In this document: piece after piece, positions 46,351 through 55,167 of the stretch
Layout: each line of letters begins with the position of its first letter
Position numbering within the stretch: the stretch's first letter is position 1
Assembly: GCF_021654335.1 (NCBI RefSeq)
Contig: NZ_AP023423.1
Location: 2,231,001 to 2,295,000 of the forward strand
DNA from: Sideroxyarcus emersonii
Lineage (GTDB): Bacteria > Pseudomonadota > Gammaproteobacteria > Burkholderiales > Gallionellaceae
Length of the DNA stretch: 64,000 bases
Reading direction: 5' to 3'
The notes under the pieces: generated by a model
Databases searched by the model: none
What the model was told of the DNA's origin: nothing
Seen by the model: only the letters and a program-made list of their open reading frames with translations
Program-made: the position numbers and the translations under genes

Positions 46351-48582
46351 ATGAAACTCTCGCTACGCTTCGTGCTGCCGCTGATCCTGGTGCTGGCCGC
46401 AATTGCCTATATCGTCGCACCGCTGGTCGACCAGTTGACCCTGCGCTGGTTCATGCGCGACCTCGACATGCGTTCGTCGCTGATCGCCAACACCATCCAG
46501 GAACCGCTGCTGGATCTGCTTGAAGCGGACAAGAGAACCAAGATCGTCGATTTCTTCAACCGCATCACCAAGGACGAACGACTATATGCCATCGGCTACT
46601 GCGCCTCGTCCGCCGGAACGGCATTGGCCAGCCGCTCCATGCCCCCGGATATCCATTGCACGAACCTTGATCGCTGGGCGAGTTCGCCGGATCATCTGAT
46701 GCACAGCCCCCAGGGGCCGCTGCTTGTGTCGGTGATGCCCATGGCGAGTGCCGCAACCCCCGACGCTCGCCTGGTGCTGGTGCACGACATGAGCTTCATC
46801 ACCCACCGCAGCGAGGAAACCAAGCGCTACCTGTTCTATTTCTTCATGGGGCTGGCGCTGGTCATCTCGCTGGTGACGGTGATCGTGGCCCAGTTGTCGT
46901 GGCGCGGCTGGATGGCCGGCGTGCGCTCCCTGCTGCGCGGCGAGGGACTGCTGTGGCAACTGGCGGCAGGCGTGCAGCCGAGCATGCCCGAATTCAAGCC
47001 CATCGCCCGCGACCTGCAGCGACTGGTGCGAGAGCTGGAAGCGGAGACCCGCGCCCGCGATGAGGACCAGATCACCTGGTCGCCGGAAAGCCTGCGCTCC
47101 ATCCTGCACAGCGAACTGCGCGGCGAGGATGTCGTCGTCGTCTCCAACCGGGAACCCTATCTGCATCAGCGCAAAGGCACGCGCATTGAGGTGCAGCGTC
47201 CCGCCAGCGGCCTGGTCACGGCGCTGGAACCGATCATGCGTGCCTGTTCCGGAACCTGGATAGCCCACGGCAGCGGCTCGGCCGACCGCGAGGTGGTGGA
47301 CAAGCACGATCGCATCGCGGTGCCGCCGGAAAAACCGGCATACCAGATCCGCCGCGTATGGCTGACCAGGGAGGAAGAAGCAGGCTACTACTTTGGCTTC
47401 TCCAACGAGGGACTGTGGCCGCTGTGCCACATTGCCCACGTGCGTCCGACCTTCAGGACCAGCGACTGGGAGCAATATGTCGCCGTGAACCGCAAATTTG
47501 CCAAGGCCGTGGTCAGCGAATCCAGGACGAAGAACCCCATCATACTGGTGCAGGATTACCATTTCGCCTTGTTGCCAAAGATGATCCGCGAAGAATTGCC
47601 GGATGCCACGATCATCACTTTCTGGCATATCCCCTGGCCCAACCCTGAATCATTCGCCATCTGCCCGTGGCGGAACGAAGTGCTCGAAGGGTTGCTGGGC
47701 AGCAGCATCCTCGGCTTCCATACGCAGTTCCACTGCAACAACTTCGTCGATACCGTGGATCGATTCATCGAAGCGCGCGTGGACCGCGAATCCTTCACCG
47801 TATCCTGCGGCGGCAAGCCCACCGCCGTGCGCCGCTACCCCATCTCCATTTCGTGGCCGCCGGAAGCAGACCTGATGGCCAAACCCGTGAGCGACTGCCG
47901 CCGCGACATGCGGCAAGCGAACGGCCTTCCGCTGGAACACAAGCTCGGCGTGGGCGTGGATCGGCTCGATTACACCAAGGGCATCATGGAACGCTTCAGG
48001 GCCATCGAGCGCCTGCTGGAGCTGAATCCGGAATGGATAGGCCGCTACACCTTCGTCCAGATCGCCGCACCGACACGTTCCGGCATCGAGGAATACCAGC
48101 ATCACGAGACGCAGGTGCGCAACATGGCGATGCGCATCAACGAACGCTTCAGCGCGAGGGGTGTCCCTCCCATCGTGCTCAAGGTCGAACACCACGAGCC
48201 GCGCGAGGTGTACGAGTACTTTCGCGCCGCCGACCTGTGCTTCGTCAGCAGCCTGCACGACGGAATGAACCTGGTGGCCAAGGAATTCGTCGCCGCGCGC
48301 GACGACGACCGCGGCGTACTCATCCTTTCCCAGTTCACCGGCGCGGCACGCGAACTGCCCGAGGCGCTGATCGTCAATCCGTACGATGCAGACCAGTGCG
48401 CCGCCGCCCTGCACATCGCGCTCACCATGCCGACCGAGGAGCAGCGGGATCGCATGCGGCTGATGCGGGGCCTGGTGGCCGAATTCAACGTCTTCCGCTG
48501 GGCCGGCCGCATGCTGCTGGATGCTGCGGCCATGCGCCGCCGCAGCCATCTGATCGGCAAGAATGGCGGCGGGGCGATATAG
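46351..48582 (+). CDS. otsA: Membrane-anchored trehalose-6-phosphate synthase with sensor-like N-terminus
   Basis: Transfers glucose from UDP-glucose to glucose-6-phosphate. Of 743 residues, only about 258-725 form the GT20 domain: VVVVSNREP, LVQDYHFALLP, GVDRLDYTKGI and LHDGMNLVAKEF carry the donor- and acceptor-site residues, so catalysis looks intact. The first 257 residues are extra: TM1 (about 5-25), an extracytoplasmic segment of about 130 residues with two Cys, TM2 (about 159-182) and a HAMP-like linker rich in Arg/Glu. That is the layout of a chemoreceptor or kinase sensor and suggests control by an external signal such as osmolarity. AGAGGA precedes the ATG; otsB follows after 9 bp. 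Confidence 0.9.
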   Translation: MKLSLRFVLPLILVLAAIAYIVAPLVDQLTLRWFMRDLDMRSSLIANTIQEPLLDLLEADKRTKIVDFFNRITKDERLYAIGYCASSAGTALASRSMPPDIHCTNLDRWASSPDHLMHSPQGPLLVSVMPMASAATPDARLVLVHDMSFITHRSEETKRYLFYFFMGLALVISLVTVIVAQLSWRGWMAGVRSLLRGEGLLWQLAAGVQPSMPEFKPIARDLQRLVRELEAETRARDEDQITWSPESLRSILHSELRGEDVVVVSNREPYLHQRKGTRIEVQRPASGLVTALEPIMRACSGTWIAHGSGSADREVVDKHDRIAVPPEKPAYQIRRVWLTREEEAGYYFGFSNEGLWPLCHIAHVRPTFRTSDWEQYVAVNRKFAKAVVSESRTKNPIILVQDYHFALLPKMIREELPDATIITFWHIPWPNPESFAICPWRNEVLEGLLGSSILGFHTQFHCNNFVDTVDRFIEARVDRESFTVSCGGKPTAVRRYPISISWPPEADLMAKPVSDCRRDMRQANGLPLEHKLGVGVDRLDYTKGIMERFRAIERLLELNPEWIGRYTFVQIAAPTRSGIEEYQHHETQVRNMAMRINERFSARGVPPIVLKVEHHEPREVYEYFRAADLCFVSSLHDGMNLVAKEFVAARDDDRGVLILSQFTGAARELPEALIVNPYDADQCAAALHIALTMPTEEQRDRMRLMRGLVAEFNVFRWAGRMLLDAAAMRRRSHLIGKNGGGAI

Positions 48583-48591
48583 AATACCGGC

Positions 48592-49335
48592 ATGCGCATC
48601 CACCTTCCTCCCGCGGCCAGCATCTCATGGTCGTATTTCCTCGATGTCGATGGCACCCTGATCGACATCGCCGATACGCCGGATGCCGCCTGCATCGATG
48701 CCTCCCTGCTCGACCTGATCGCGCGCCTGTACCGGGCAAGCGGCGGGGCCGTGGCATTGGTCAGCGGAAGGGCGCTGTCCGATCTCGAGAACCGGCTTGG
48801 TGCGCTGCGCCTGCCGCTGGCAGGCCAGCACGGACTGGAACGGCGCGATGCCGCCGGCCGCCTGTGGATACATGCCGCGCCGCCTGCGGCCAAGCACGCG
48901 ATCAAGCAGGCACTGGCGCCGGCGCTGGCGCGTCATCCGGGCCTGCTGCTCGAGGACAAGGGGCTGACGCTGGCGCTGCATTACCGGCAGGCTCCCCATC
49001 TGGCCGCCTATGCGCGCCGCTCGATGGTCCGGCTGGCCAACGATGCCAATGCCGGTCTTGAGGTGCAGTTCGGAAAACGCGTGGCGGAAGTAAAACCTTC
49101 CGGCATCGACAAGGGAACGGCCATATCGGAGTATCTTGCAGAGTCGCCGTTCCGGGGGCGCCGTCCGGTCTTCATCGGCGACGACCTCAACGATGAGCAT
49201 GGCTTCGCCGAGGTGAACAGGCTGGATGGCATCTCGATCAAGGTCGGTCACGGCAGCAGTTGCGCCCGCTACCGGCTGCCCGACGTTACAGCAGCGAGAC
49301 AGTGGCTGGACAATGCCCTGCAGGAGGTGACATGA
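48592..49335 (+). CDS. otsB: Trehalose-6-phosphate phosphatase
   Basis: HAD-superfamily phosphatase of 247 residues that releases trehalose. Motif I is FLDVDGTLIDI (nucleophile and acid Asp), motif II lies in VALVSGRAL, the substrate cap contains AGQHGLERRD, the lysine is in GIDKGTAI, and motif IV is FIGDDLNDEHGF. It starts nine bases after the synthase gene and its stop overlaps the GH15 gene. Confidence 0.95.
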   Translation: MRIHLPPAASISWSYFLDVDGTLIDIADTPDAACIDASLLDLIARLYRASGGAVALVSGRALSDLENRLGALRLPLAGQHGLERRDAAGRLWIHAAPPAAKHAIKQALAPALARHPGLLLEDKGLTLALHYRQAPHLAAYARRSMVRLANDANAGLEVQFGKRVAEVKPSGIDKGTAISEYLAESPFRGRRPVFIGDDLNDEHGFAEVNRLDGISIKVGHGSSCARYRLPDVTAARQWLDNALQEVT

Positions 49336-51110
49336 GGAATCTGGATCTGGCCCTGATCGGCAATTGCACCATCGGCGCGCTGGTCGACACACGCGCCAAT
49401 TTCACCTGGGGCTGCTTCCCGCGCTTCGATGGCGATCCGGTATTCTGTTCGCTGCTCAGGGATACCGACGACTACGGCTTTTTTTCCATCGAGCTTGCGG
49501 ATTGCGAGCGCACCGAACAGCACTATCTGGAAAACACGGCGATCCTGGTGACGCGCCTGCACGACCGCCATGGCGGCGTGATCGAGATCACCGATTTCGC
49601 ACCCCGCTTCGGACAATATGGCCGCACATTCCGCCCCATGATGCTGGTGCGCCGCATCAAGCGGCTCTCTGGCAGCCCGCGCATCACCCTGCGGTTGCGG
49701 CCGGCCTGCGACGACGGTGCCGGCCGGCCCGAAGTCACCTGGGGCAGCAACCACATCCGCTATGTTGCGCCAGCAATCACCCTCCGGCTCACCACCGATG
49801 CATCCCTGACTGCGCTGCTGCAGGAAACGCCGTTTTTCCTGGAGGACACCGTCACGCTGCTGCTTGGCCCGGATGAAACCGTGCATGAGGCCGTCGGGGA
49901 AGTCGGCCATCGTTTCCAGGAAGAGACCGCGCAGTACTGGCGCGAGTGGGTGCGTTCGCTGGGCATCCCCTATGAATGGCAAGACGCGGTGATCCGCGCC
50001 GCAATCACGCTCAAGTTGAACACCTATGACGATACCGGGGCCATCGTCGCCGCCATGACCACTTCCATTCCCGAGGCTGCCGGCAGCGGACGCAACTGGG
50101 ATTACCGCTACTGCTGGTTGCGCGACGGCTATTTCGTGGTCAATGCACTGAACCGCCTGGGGGCGACGCGGACCATGGAACGCTACCTCGGTTATATCGT
50201 CAACATCGCGGCCGACTCCGGCGGCAACCCGTTGCAGCCGGTGTATGGCATCGACGGCAGAACCGCGCTGGAAGAACGCGAGGTGGCGGCACTGTCCGGC
50301 TACCGCAGCATGGGACCGGTGCGCATCGGCAACCTCGCCTATCGCCAGGTCCAGCATGACGTCTATGGTTCGTCCATCCTCGCTGCCACCCACATCTTCT
50401 TTGACCAGCGACTGACCAGACGGGGCGATGAGGTGCTGTTCCGCCGCCTCGAACTGCTGGGCGAGCAGGCCAGCCGTTGCTACGACCAGCCGGACGCAGG
50501 TCTGTGGGAGTTGCGCGGCAGTGCTCGCGTGCATACCTTCTCGGCGGTGATGTGCTGGGCAGCCTGCGATCGACTGGCCCGTATCGCCGGCCGGCTGGGG
50601 CTGGCGGAACGCGCAAGCCACTGGCAGAACAGATCGCAGGAGATACATGCGGAGATCTGCCGGCGCGCATGGAACGAACAACGGAACGCCTTCGTCTCCA
50701 CCTTCGAAGGCGGGGCTATGGATGCAAGCCTGTTGCTGTTGGCCGAGGTGGGTTTCCTCGATGCGGCCGACCCACGCTTCGCCGCCACCGTCAGCGCCGT
50801 CGAGCAGGACCTGCGCCGAGGCGATTTCATCTTCCGCTATGTCGAAAAGGACGACTTCGGCGAACCGGAGAACGCTTTTCTCGTATGCACGTTCTGGTAT
50901 GTCAATGCACTGGCTGCGCTGGACCGGCGCGAAGAGGCGCGCGCACTGTTCGAGAAATTACTGGCGCGCCGCAACCGCCACGGCTTGCTGGCCGAACACA
51001 TCGATCCGGTCAGCGGCGAGCAATGGGGCAATTTCGTGCAGACCTACAGCATGGTTGGCCTCATCAATTCCGCCATCCGCCTGTCGCTACGCTGGGACCA
51101 GGCATTCTGA
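49332..51110 (+). CDS. Glycoside hydrolase family 15 protein (trehalase/glucoamylase-like)
   Basis: A 592-residue (alpha/alpha)6-barrel hydrolase. The N-terminal beta-domain (LALIGNCTIGALVDT) is followed by the barrel with the GH15 signature GRNWDYRYCWLRDGYF (about 255-270), general acid region and ENAFLVCTFWYV, EHIDPVSGEQWGNF near the end. No signal peptide, so it acts in the cytoplasm. Placement after otsA-otsB (ATGA overlap, AGGAGGTG before the ATG) favours a trehalase or maltooligosaccharide role; some GH15 proteins in this context are trehalases. Specificity remains open. Confidence 0.9.
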   Translation: MRNLDLALIGNCTIGALVDTRANFTWGCFPRFDGDPVFCSLLRDTDDYGFFSIELADCERTEQHYLENTAILVTRLHDRHGGVIEITDFAPRFGQYGRTFRPMMLVRRIKRLSGSPRITLRLRPACDDGAGRPEVTWGSNHIRYVAPAITLRLTTDASLTALLQETPFFLEDTVTLLLGPDETVHEAVGEVGHRFQEETAQYWREWVRSLGIPYEWQDAVIRAAITLKLNTYDDTGAIVAAMTTSIPEAAGSGRNWDYRYCWLRDGYFVVNALNRLGATRTMERYLGYIVNIAADSGGNPLQPVYGIDGRTALEEREVAALSGYRSMGPVRIGNLAYRQVQHDVYGSSILAATHIFFDQRLTRRGDEVLFRRLELLGEQASRCYDQPDAGLWELRGSARVHTFSAVMCWAACDRLARIAGRLGLAERASHWQNRSQEIHAEICRRAWNEQRNAFVSTFEGGAMDASLLLLAEVGFLDAADPRFAATVSAVEQDLRRGDFIFRYVEKDDFGEPENAFLVCTFWYVNALAALDRREEARALFEKLLARRNRHGLLAEHIDPVSGEQWGNFVQTYSMVGLINSAIRLSLRWDQAF

Positions 51111-51113
51111 ACC

Positions 51114-52481
51114 TCACCCCCCGGTGATCGCCTTCAAGGCCAGCCCAGCCAGGGCGCATGCCGCGATGACCTCAATGACGCCGCGCTTGTAACGAAGCAG
51201 TGCAATGACAGCCACCAGTGTGATCAGCGCCGATAGCCAATCGAAGCTGCTGGAGAAACCTTGCGGCCAGAATACGTGATAGCCGAAGAACATGGCGAGA
51301 TTCAGGATAACGCCCACGACGGCTGCGGTGATGGCGGTCAGGGGTGCAGTGAACTTGAGATTGCCGTGGGTGCTCTCCACCAGTGGCCCGCCGGCAAAAA
51401 TGAAGATGAACGACGGCAGGAAAGTGAACCACGTCACCAGCATCGCGGCGAATGTGCCGGCCAGGAACAGATGCTCTGTGCCGAACAGTGCATGCCCATA
51501 GCCGCCCATGAAGCCGACGAACGACACCACCATGATGAGCGGTCCCGGTGTGGTTTCGCCGAGCGCAAGGCCATCGATCATCTGCGGTGGAGTGAGCCAG
51601 CCGTAATGTCCGACTGCGCCCTGATAGACATAAGGCAGCACCGCATATGCGCCGCCGAAGGTGAGCAATGCCGCCTTGGTGAAGAACCAGCCCATCTGCG
51701 TCAGCGTCTGATCCCAGCCGTAATTCGCCGTCAACAGCGCCATCGGCAACGCCCACAATAAGCCGCCGACCATGGCCACCTTGGCCAGCCCAAACCAGCG
51801 GAACCTTGCATGCTCCGGTGTCGGTGTGTGATCGTCGATCAGTGCCGGACCGAAAGATTTGCCGGCTTTACCATGCCCGCCCCCTCCGACCTTGAACTTG
51901 TCCGGCGCGACGCGTCCGCCCAGGTAACCGATCAACGCCGCACTGGCGACGATGATCGGGAATGGCACGTTCAGCGCGAAGATCGCCACGAAGGCCGCCG
52001 CCGCGATCGCCCATAACAGACTGTTCTTGAGTGCGCGCGAGCCGATACGGTGGGTAGCCTGCAACACGATGGCGGTGACAGCCGGCTTGATGCCGTAGAA
52101 CAATCCGGCAACCAGCGGGACATTGCCGAATGCGGCATAGACCCACGACAGCACGATGAGAATCAATAGCGACGGCAGCACGAACAGCACGCCGGCGACG
52201 ATGCCGCCCCAGGTGCGATGCATCATCCAGCCGATATAGGTGGCGAGCTGCTGCGCTTCCGGGCCGGGCAGCACCATGCAGTAGTTGAGCGCATGCAGGA
52301 AGCGCCGCTCGGAGATCCAGCGCTTACGCTCCACCAGGTCCTGGTGCATGATGGCGATCTGCCCGGCCGGGCCGCCGAAGCTGATGAAACCGAGCTTGAG
52401 CCAGTACCGGAAAGCTTGCGCCAGCGTGACCTGTGCCGGGGGGATGTGGATGTTGCCAGTGATCTGTTGCGGTGCGTCCAT
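51114..52481 (-). CDS. chrA: Chromate transporter, two-domain ChrA family
   Basis: Membrane protein of 455 residues built of two homologous CHR domains. Domain 1 has [15 protein letters not shown] and [11 protein letters not shown]; domain 2 has [15 protein letters not shown] and [11 protein letters not shown] hydrophilic Gly/Lys/His linker (about 200-225) joins them. It should export chromate or a related oxyanion. AAGGAGGAG precedes the ATG. It is convergent with the GH15 gene, only three bases apart. Confidence 0.93.
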   Translation of the reverse strand: MDAPQQITGNIHIPPAQVTLAQAFRYWLKLGFISFGGPAGQIAIMHQDLVERKRWISERRFLHALNYCMVLPGPEAQQLATYIGWMMHRTWGGIVAGVLFVLPSLLILIVLSWVYAAFGNVPLVAGLFYGIKPAVTAIVLQATHRIGSRALKNSLLWAIAAAAFVAIFALNVPFPIIVASAALIGYLGGRVAPDKFKVGGGGHGKAGKSFGPALIDDHTPTPEHARFRWFGLAKVAMVGGLLWALPMALLTANYGWDQTLTQMGWFFTKAALLTFGGAYAVLPYVYQGAVGHYGWLTPPQMIDGLALGETTPGPLIMVVSFVGFMGGYGHALFGTEHLFLAGTFAAMLVTWFTFLPSFIFIFAGGPLVESTHGNLKFTAPLTAITAAVVGVILNLAMFFGYHVFWPQGFSSSFDWLSALITLVAVIALLRYKRGVIEVIAACALAGLALKAITGG

Positions 52482-52586
52482 GACTCCTCCTTGGATGATC
52501 CAATTTCAGAGCAGGCCTTGGACGATCGGTCGTCTTGAAGCGGGGAGGCTGCATGATCCCCGATGAAAACATTATCTGGCAATCAC

Positions 52587-52605
52587 CAAGGCTGGGCAAG
52601 CCTTG
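52587..52605. other. Hairpin between chrA and the iron-uptake operon
   Basis: CAAGGCT and AGCCTTG form a 7-bp stem with a short loop, 22 bp beyond the last gene of the iron operon. No T-run follows, so terminator function is uncertain. Confidence 0.35.
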
Positions 52606-52626
52606 CACATGGCTACGGCCCGCCGA

Positions 52627-53370
52627 TCAGAATTCGTACTCGACCTGCAGCCTGAAGGTGTGATTGGGGGCAGCACTGCTGGCACCGAACAGCCAGGCGG
52701 TGTTGTACTGGATCACTTGCCTGTTGCCGAGCGGAAGCTTGCCGAAGATGGCCGGCCCGAGGCGATGCACCTGGTCCGCCTGCCTGTTCCAGGCATCCCA
52801 TTTGCCCATGTCGCCAAATCCCTGCATGCCGAACTCGAAGGCAGGCTGCCAGCGATATTTGGCCTGCCACTGGTAACTGAAATTGGTGGTGTAGGGCACG
52901 CCATTCTCATCCGCCGTGCCGAACGCCCGCTCGAACAGCAGGTTACCATTCAGCTGCAGCTTGCCGAACTCAGTTTGCAGCAACGGGCCGACCCTCAACT
53001 CCCAGGGGGTGTTGTTGCTCAGCGGGGATTCCAGTTCGGTGACGAATCCCACGTCCAGCGGATATTCTCCCGTTTCGGTGAGCTGAAATTTGTTTTCCCA
53101 CTCGAACACGTTGGCGACCTGATTCGCGATGTTTTCCTGTTTCAGGTAAAGCTCGGTGAACCAGTGCTCGGTGGCGCCGTATCCAAAGCCGATGCTCTCG
53201 CCCTGCGCGTAGCCGCCGTTCGGCTGCCGGTAGGCGCCTCCCTTGAAATCGATTTCACGTTCGCCGTATTCCACATTCGGCGTGTAGACGTAATCGGCTG
53301 GGCCTGCATATGCCTTGCCGGCGAGCATTGCAGCCAGACAGAGCATGCCCGCAAATTTGCGATATTTCAT
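52627..53370 (-). CDS. Putative outer-membrane beta-barrel protein of the FTR1 operon
   Basis: A 247-residue protein with a signal peptide (MKYRKFAGMLCLAAMLAGKAYA) and alternating amphipathic strands, ending in VEYEF with C-terminal Phe, the mark of an outer-membrane barrel. I do not recognise the family by name. The ATG at 53370 overlaps the FTR1 gene stop as ATGA; a longer frame start is unnecessary. Its operon suggests a role in metal passage through the outer membrane or in holding the uptake system together. Confidence 0.75.
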   Translation of the reverse strand: MKYRKFAGMLCLAAMLAGKAYAGPADYVYTPNVEYGEREIDFKGGAYRQPNGGYAQGESIGFGYGATEHWFTELYLKQENIANQVANVFEWENKFQLTETGEYPLDVGFVTELESPLSNNTPWELRVGPLLQTEFGKLQLNGNLLFERAFGTADENGVPYTTNFSYQWQAKYRWQPAFEFGMQGFGDMGKWDAWNRQADQVHRLGPAIFGKLPLGNRQVIQYNTAWLFGASSAAPNHTFRLQVEYEF

Positions 53371-54200
53371 TTCGCATCTCCTGTTGGAGGATGCGCCTTG
53401 TGCAAGCGCCTGGCCCACTGCATGCCCGTGCCTATGAGTACCAGGGCGGCGATGTAAAAGACCAGTTGCATGCCCGCCGGACGGGAGTCATATCCAACCA
53501 GGCTGTGCAACAGCAATCCCGCCACACCGCTCTCCGGCAACAGGGTCGAGGTATCCCACAGGGGAGCCGCCAGGCTGGGCAGCAGGTCAGCCTGGATCAG
53601 GAAGCGTGCTGCCTGCGATGCCATGCCGGCCGCCAGCAGCAACACCAGCACGCTGGTTGCCGCGAAGAACCAGCGCAGCGGCACGCGCAGCAAACCGGCG
53701 TAGATAGCATAGCCGGCTGCAGCACCAAGCGACAGGCCGACCAACCCGCCCAGCAGCATCGAGGAGCGTCCGCTCTCGGAAGCCGCAATGCCGTAGAGGA
53801 ACAGCACGGTTTCCGATCCTTCACGCAGCACGGCCAGCCCGACGATGAGCAGAAGCGCGGAGCATTCGCTGCGCCCGTCGCGGATGTCCTTTCCCACTGC
53901 GCGCGCGCTGGCCGCCAGTTCGGCACCGTGCGATGCCATCCAGATGTTGTGCCAGGCCAGCATCAGCACCGCGATGCCCAGCACTGTCGCGTTGAGCAGT
54001 TCCTGCCCGAAACCGCTGGCGAACGACCCGATCACATCGGCGAAGGCCGCAACCGCTGCCGCCCCGGCCAAGCCGGCCAGCAGGCCCGCGGCCAGCCAGC
54101 GTCGGCTGCCCGGCACGCTATGCGTCGCAGCGGCAACGATCCCGATGATGAGTGAGGCTTCCAGCACTTCCCGGAAAACGATGATGGCGGTTCCAAACAT
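53367..54200 (-). CDS. FTR1-family iron permease
   Basis: Inner-membrane high-affinity iron carrier, 277 residues, seven predicted helices. Both iron-binding REXXE motifs are present: REVLE at residues 10-14 and REGSE near 126. The order with a preceding cupredoxin-like periplasmic protein resembles EfeUO/FetMP-type ferrous iron systems. No EfeB-type peroxidase is encoded here. GGGGAG precedes the ATG. Confidence 0.93.
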   Translation of the reverse strand: MFGTAIIVFREVLEASLIIGIVAAATHSVPGSRRWLAAGLLAGLAGAAAVAAFADVIGSFASGFGQELLNATVLGIAVLMLAWHNIWMASHGAELAASARAVGKDIRDGRSECSALLLIVGLAVLREGSETVLFLYGIAASESGRSSMLLGGLVGLSLGAAAGYAIYAGLLRVPLRWFFAATSVLVLLLAAGMASQAARFLIQADLLPSLAAPLWDTSTLLPESGVAGLLLHSLVGYDSRPAGMQLVFYIAALVLIGTGMQWARRLHKAHPPTGDAK

Positions 54201-54212
54201 GGCCAGGCTCCC

Positions 54213-54530
54213 CTATTCTGCGACGATGACGCCCTGGGCCGTCGCCTGGTTGAATTCGCCCATGAAGGGATAGCGCCCCGGATTCAGCGGGCCAATATAG
54301 AGCGTGGCACTGCCATGCCCGGTGACGACCTTTTCCCGGTTCAGCGCATAGCTGTCAAACTCTTCCGCTGTCGCGTCCTGGTTCTCGATCTGCAGCTTGA
54401 TCTTGGCACCCGCAGGGACGCTCAGTTCCGCCGGCTGGAAGCGGTGCTCCCTGATGACCAGCGTGTAGTTGGCATCGCCCGCAAATGCAGCCAGCGGAAA
54501 CAGCAAGGCAACAAGACTGATGTACTTCAT
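54213..54530 (-). CDS. Periplasmic cupredoxin-like iron-uptake protein
   Basis: A 105-residue secreted protein (signal peptide to about residue 17, LAAFA) with a cupredoxin fold: REHRFQPAELSVPAGAKI, an EEFDSYALNREKVV segment and PGRYPFMGEFNQATAQG near the C-terminus. This set matches small cupredoxin-domain proteins found beside FTR1 permeases and the N-domain of EfeO. No type 1 copper set (Cys plus two His and Met) is complete, so it probably binds or oxidises iron with other ligands rather than acting as blue copper protein. The start at 54530 is MKYISL; GGACCGCC precedes it. Confidence 0.88.
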   Translation of the reverse strand: MKYISLVALLFPLAAFAGDANYTLVIREHRFQPAELSVPAGAKIKLQIENQDATAEEFDSYALNREKVVTGHGSATLYIGPLNPGRYPFMGEFNQATAQGVIVAE

Positions 54531-54557
54531 GGCGGTCCTCGATTGACGATTTATGTA

Positions 54558-54570
54558 AACGATAATCGTT
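54558..54570. promoter_or_regulatory. Fur-box-like palindrome between fur and the iron operon
   Basis: AACGATAATCGTT is a perfect palindrome around 54564, with further A/T-rich matches to the 19-bp Fur consensus on the right (TCATTTGC). It lies 28 bp upstream of the cupredoxin gene and 61 bp upstream of fur, so it can regulate both. Confidence 0.7.
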
Positions 54571-54630
54571 CTCATTTGCAATTGCAAGCTCTTTCAGGCA
54601 AGATGCTGAAAACCACGGAGACCGCCGGAC

Positions 54631-55071
54631 ATGGAAAAATCTCAACCGGAACACCTGAAGAGCGCGGGCCTGAAGTCCACCCTGCCGCGGCTCAAGATAT
54701 TGGACCTGTTCACTTCCGGCCAGGATCGCCACAAGAGCGCGGAAGACGTGTACAAGCAACTGCTGGCCAGCGGCGATGACGTCGGCCTGGCCACGGTCTA
54801 CCGCGTGCTGACCCAGTTCGAGCACGCCGGTTTGCTGGTGCGCCACTATTTCGAGGGCGGTAAATCGGTGTTCGAGCTCAACGAAGGCAAGCACCACGAC
54901 CATATCGTCTGCCTGCAATGCGGGCACGTGGAAGAGTTCTACGATACGACCATCGAGTCGCGCCAGAAGAAGGTTGCTGCCGAACTGGGATTTGCCGTGC
55001 ACGACCACTCGCTGCATATCTATGCGGATTGCACCAAGACGAAATGCCCGCATAAACCCAAGGGGGCCTGA
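54631..55071 (+). CDS. fur: Ferric uptake regulator
   Basis: Fe(II)-responsive repressor, 146 residues. Winged HTH at about 1-85 (LPRLKILDLF, HKSAEDVYKQLL, ATVYRVLTQFEHAGLL), dimer domain with the HHDHIVCLQCGHVEEF metal site (His cluster and C-x2-C) and a C-terminal CTKTKC pair. All expected metal ligands appear present. Divergent from an FTR1 iron-uptake operon. Confidence 0.96.
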   Translation: MEKSQPEHLKSAGLKSTLPRLKILDLFTSGQDRHKSAEDVYKQLLASGDDVGLATVYRVLTQFEHAGLLVRHYFEGGKSVFELNEGKHHDHIVCLQCGHVEEFYDTTIESRQKKVAAELGFAVHDHSLHIYADCTKTKCPHKPKGA

Positions 55072-55167
55072 CGATTTCCTGCAGGTCCCGCTGCATCGAC
55101 GAACCTGCCGGCCAGCAGCGGTTTCCGGGGCCGGCTGCGCCGCCGACTCCGGTATAATTCGAATCCC

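Noticed and set aside
53310..54155. Plus-strand frame opposite the FTR1 gene
   Set aside because: Shadow of a conserved membrane protein gene; composition dominated by Gln/Arg/His.
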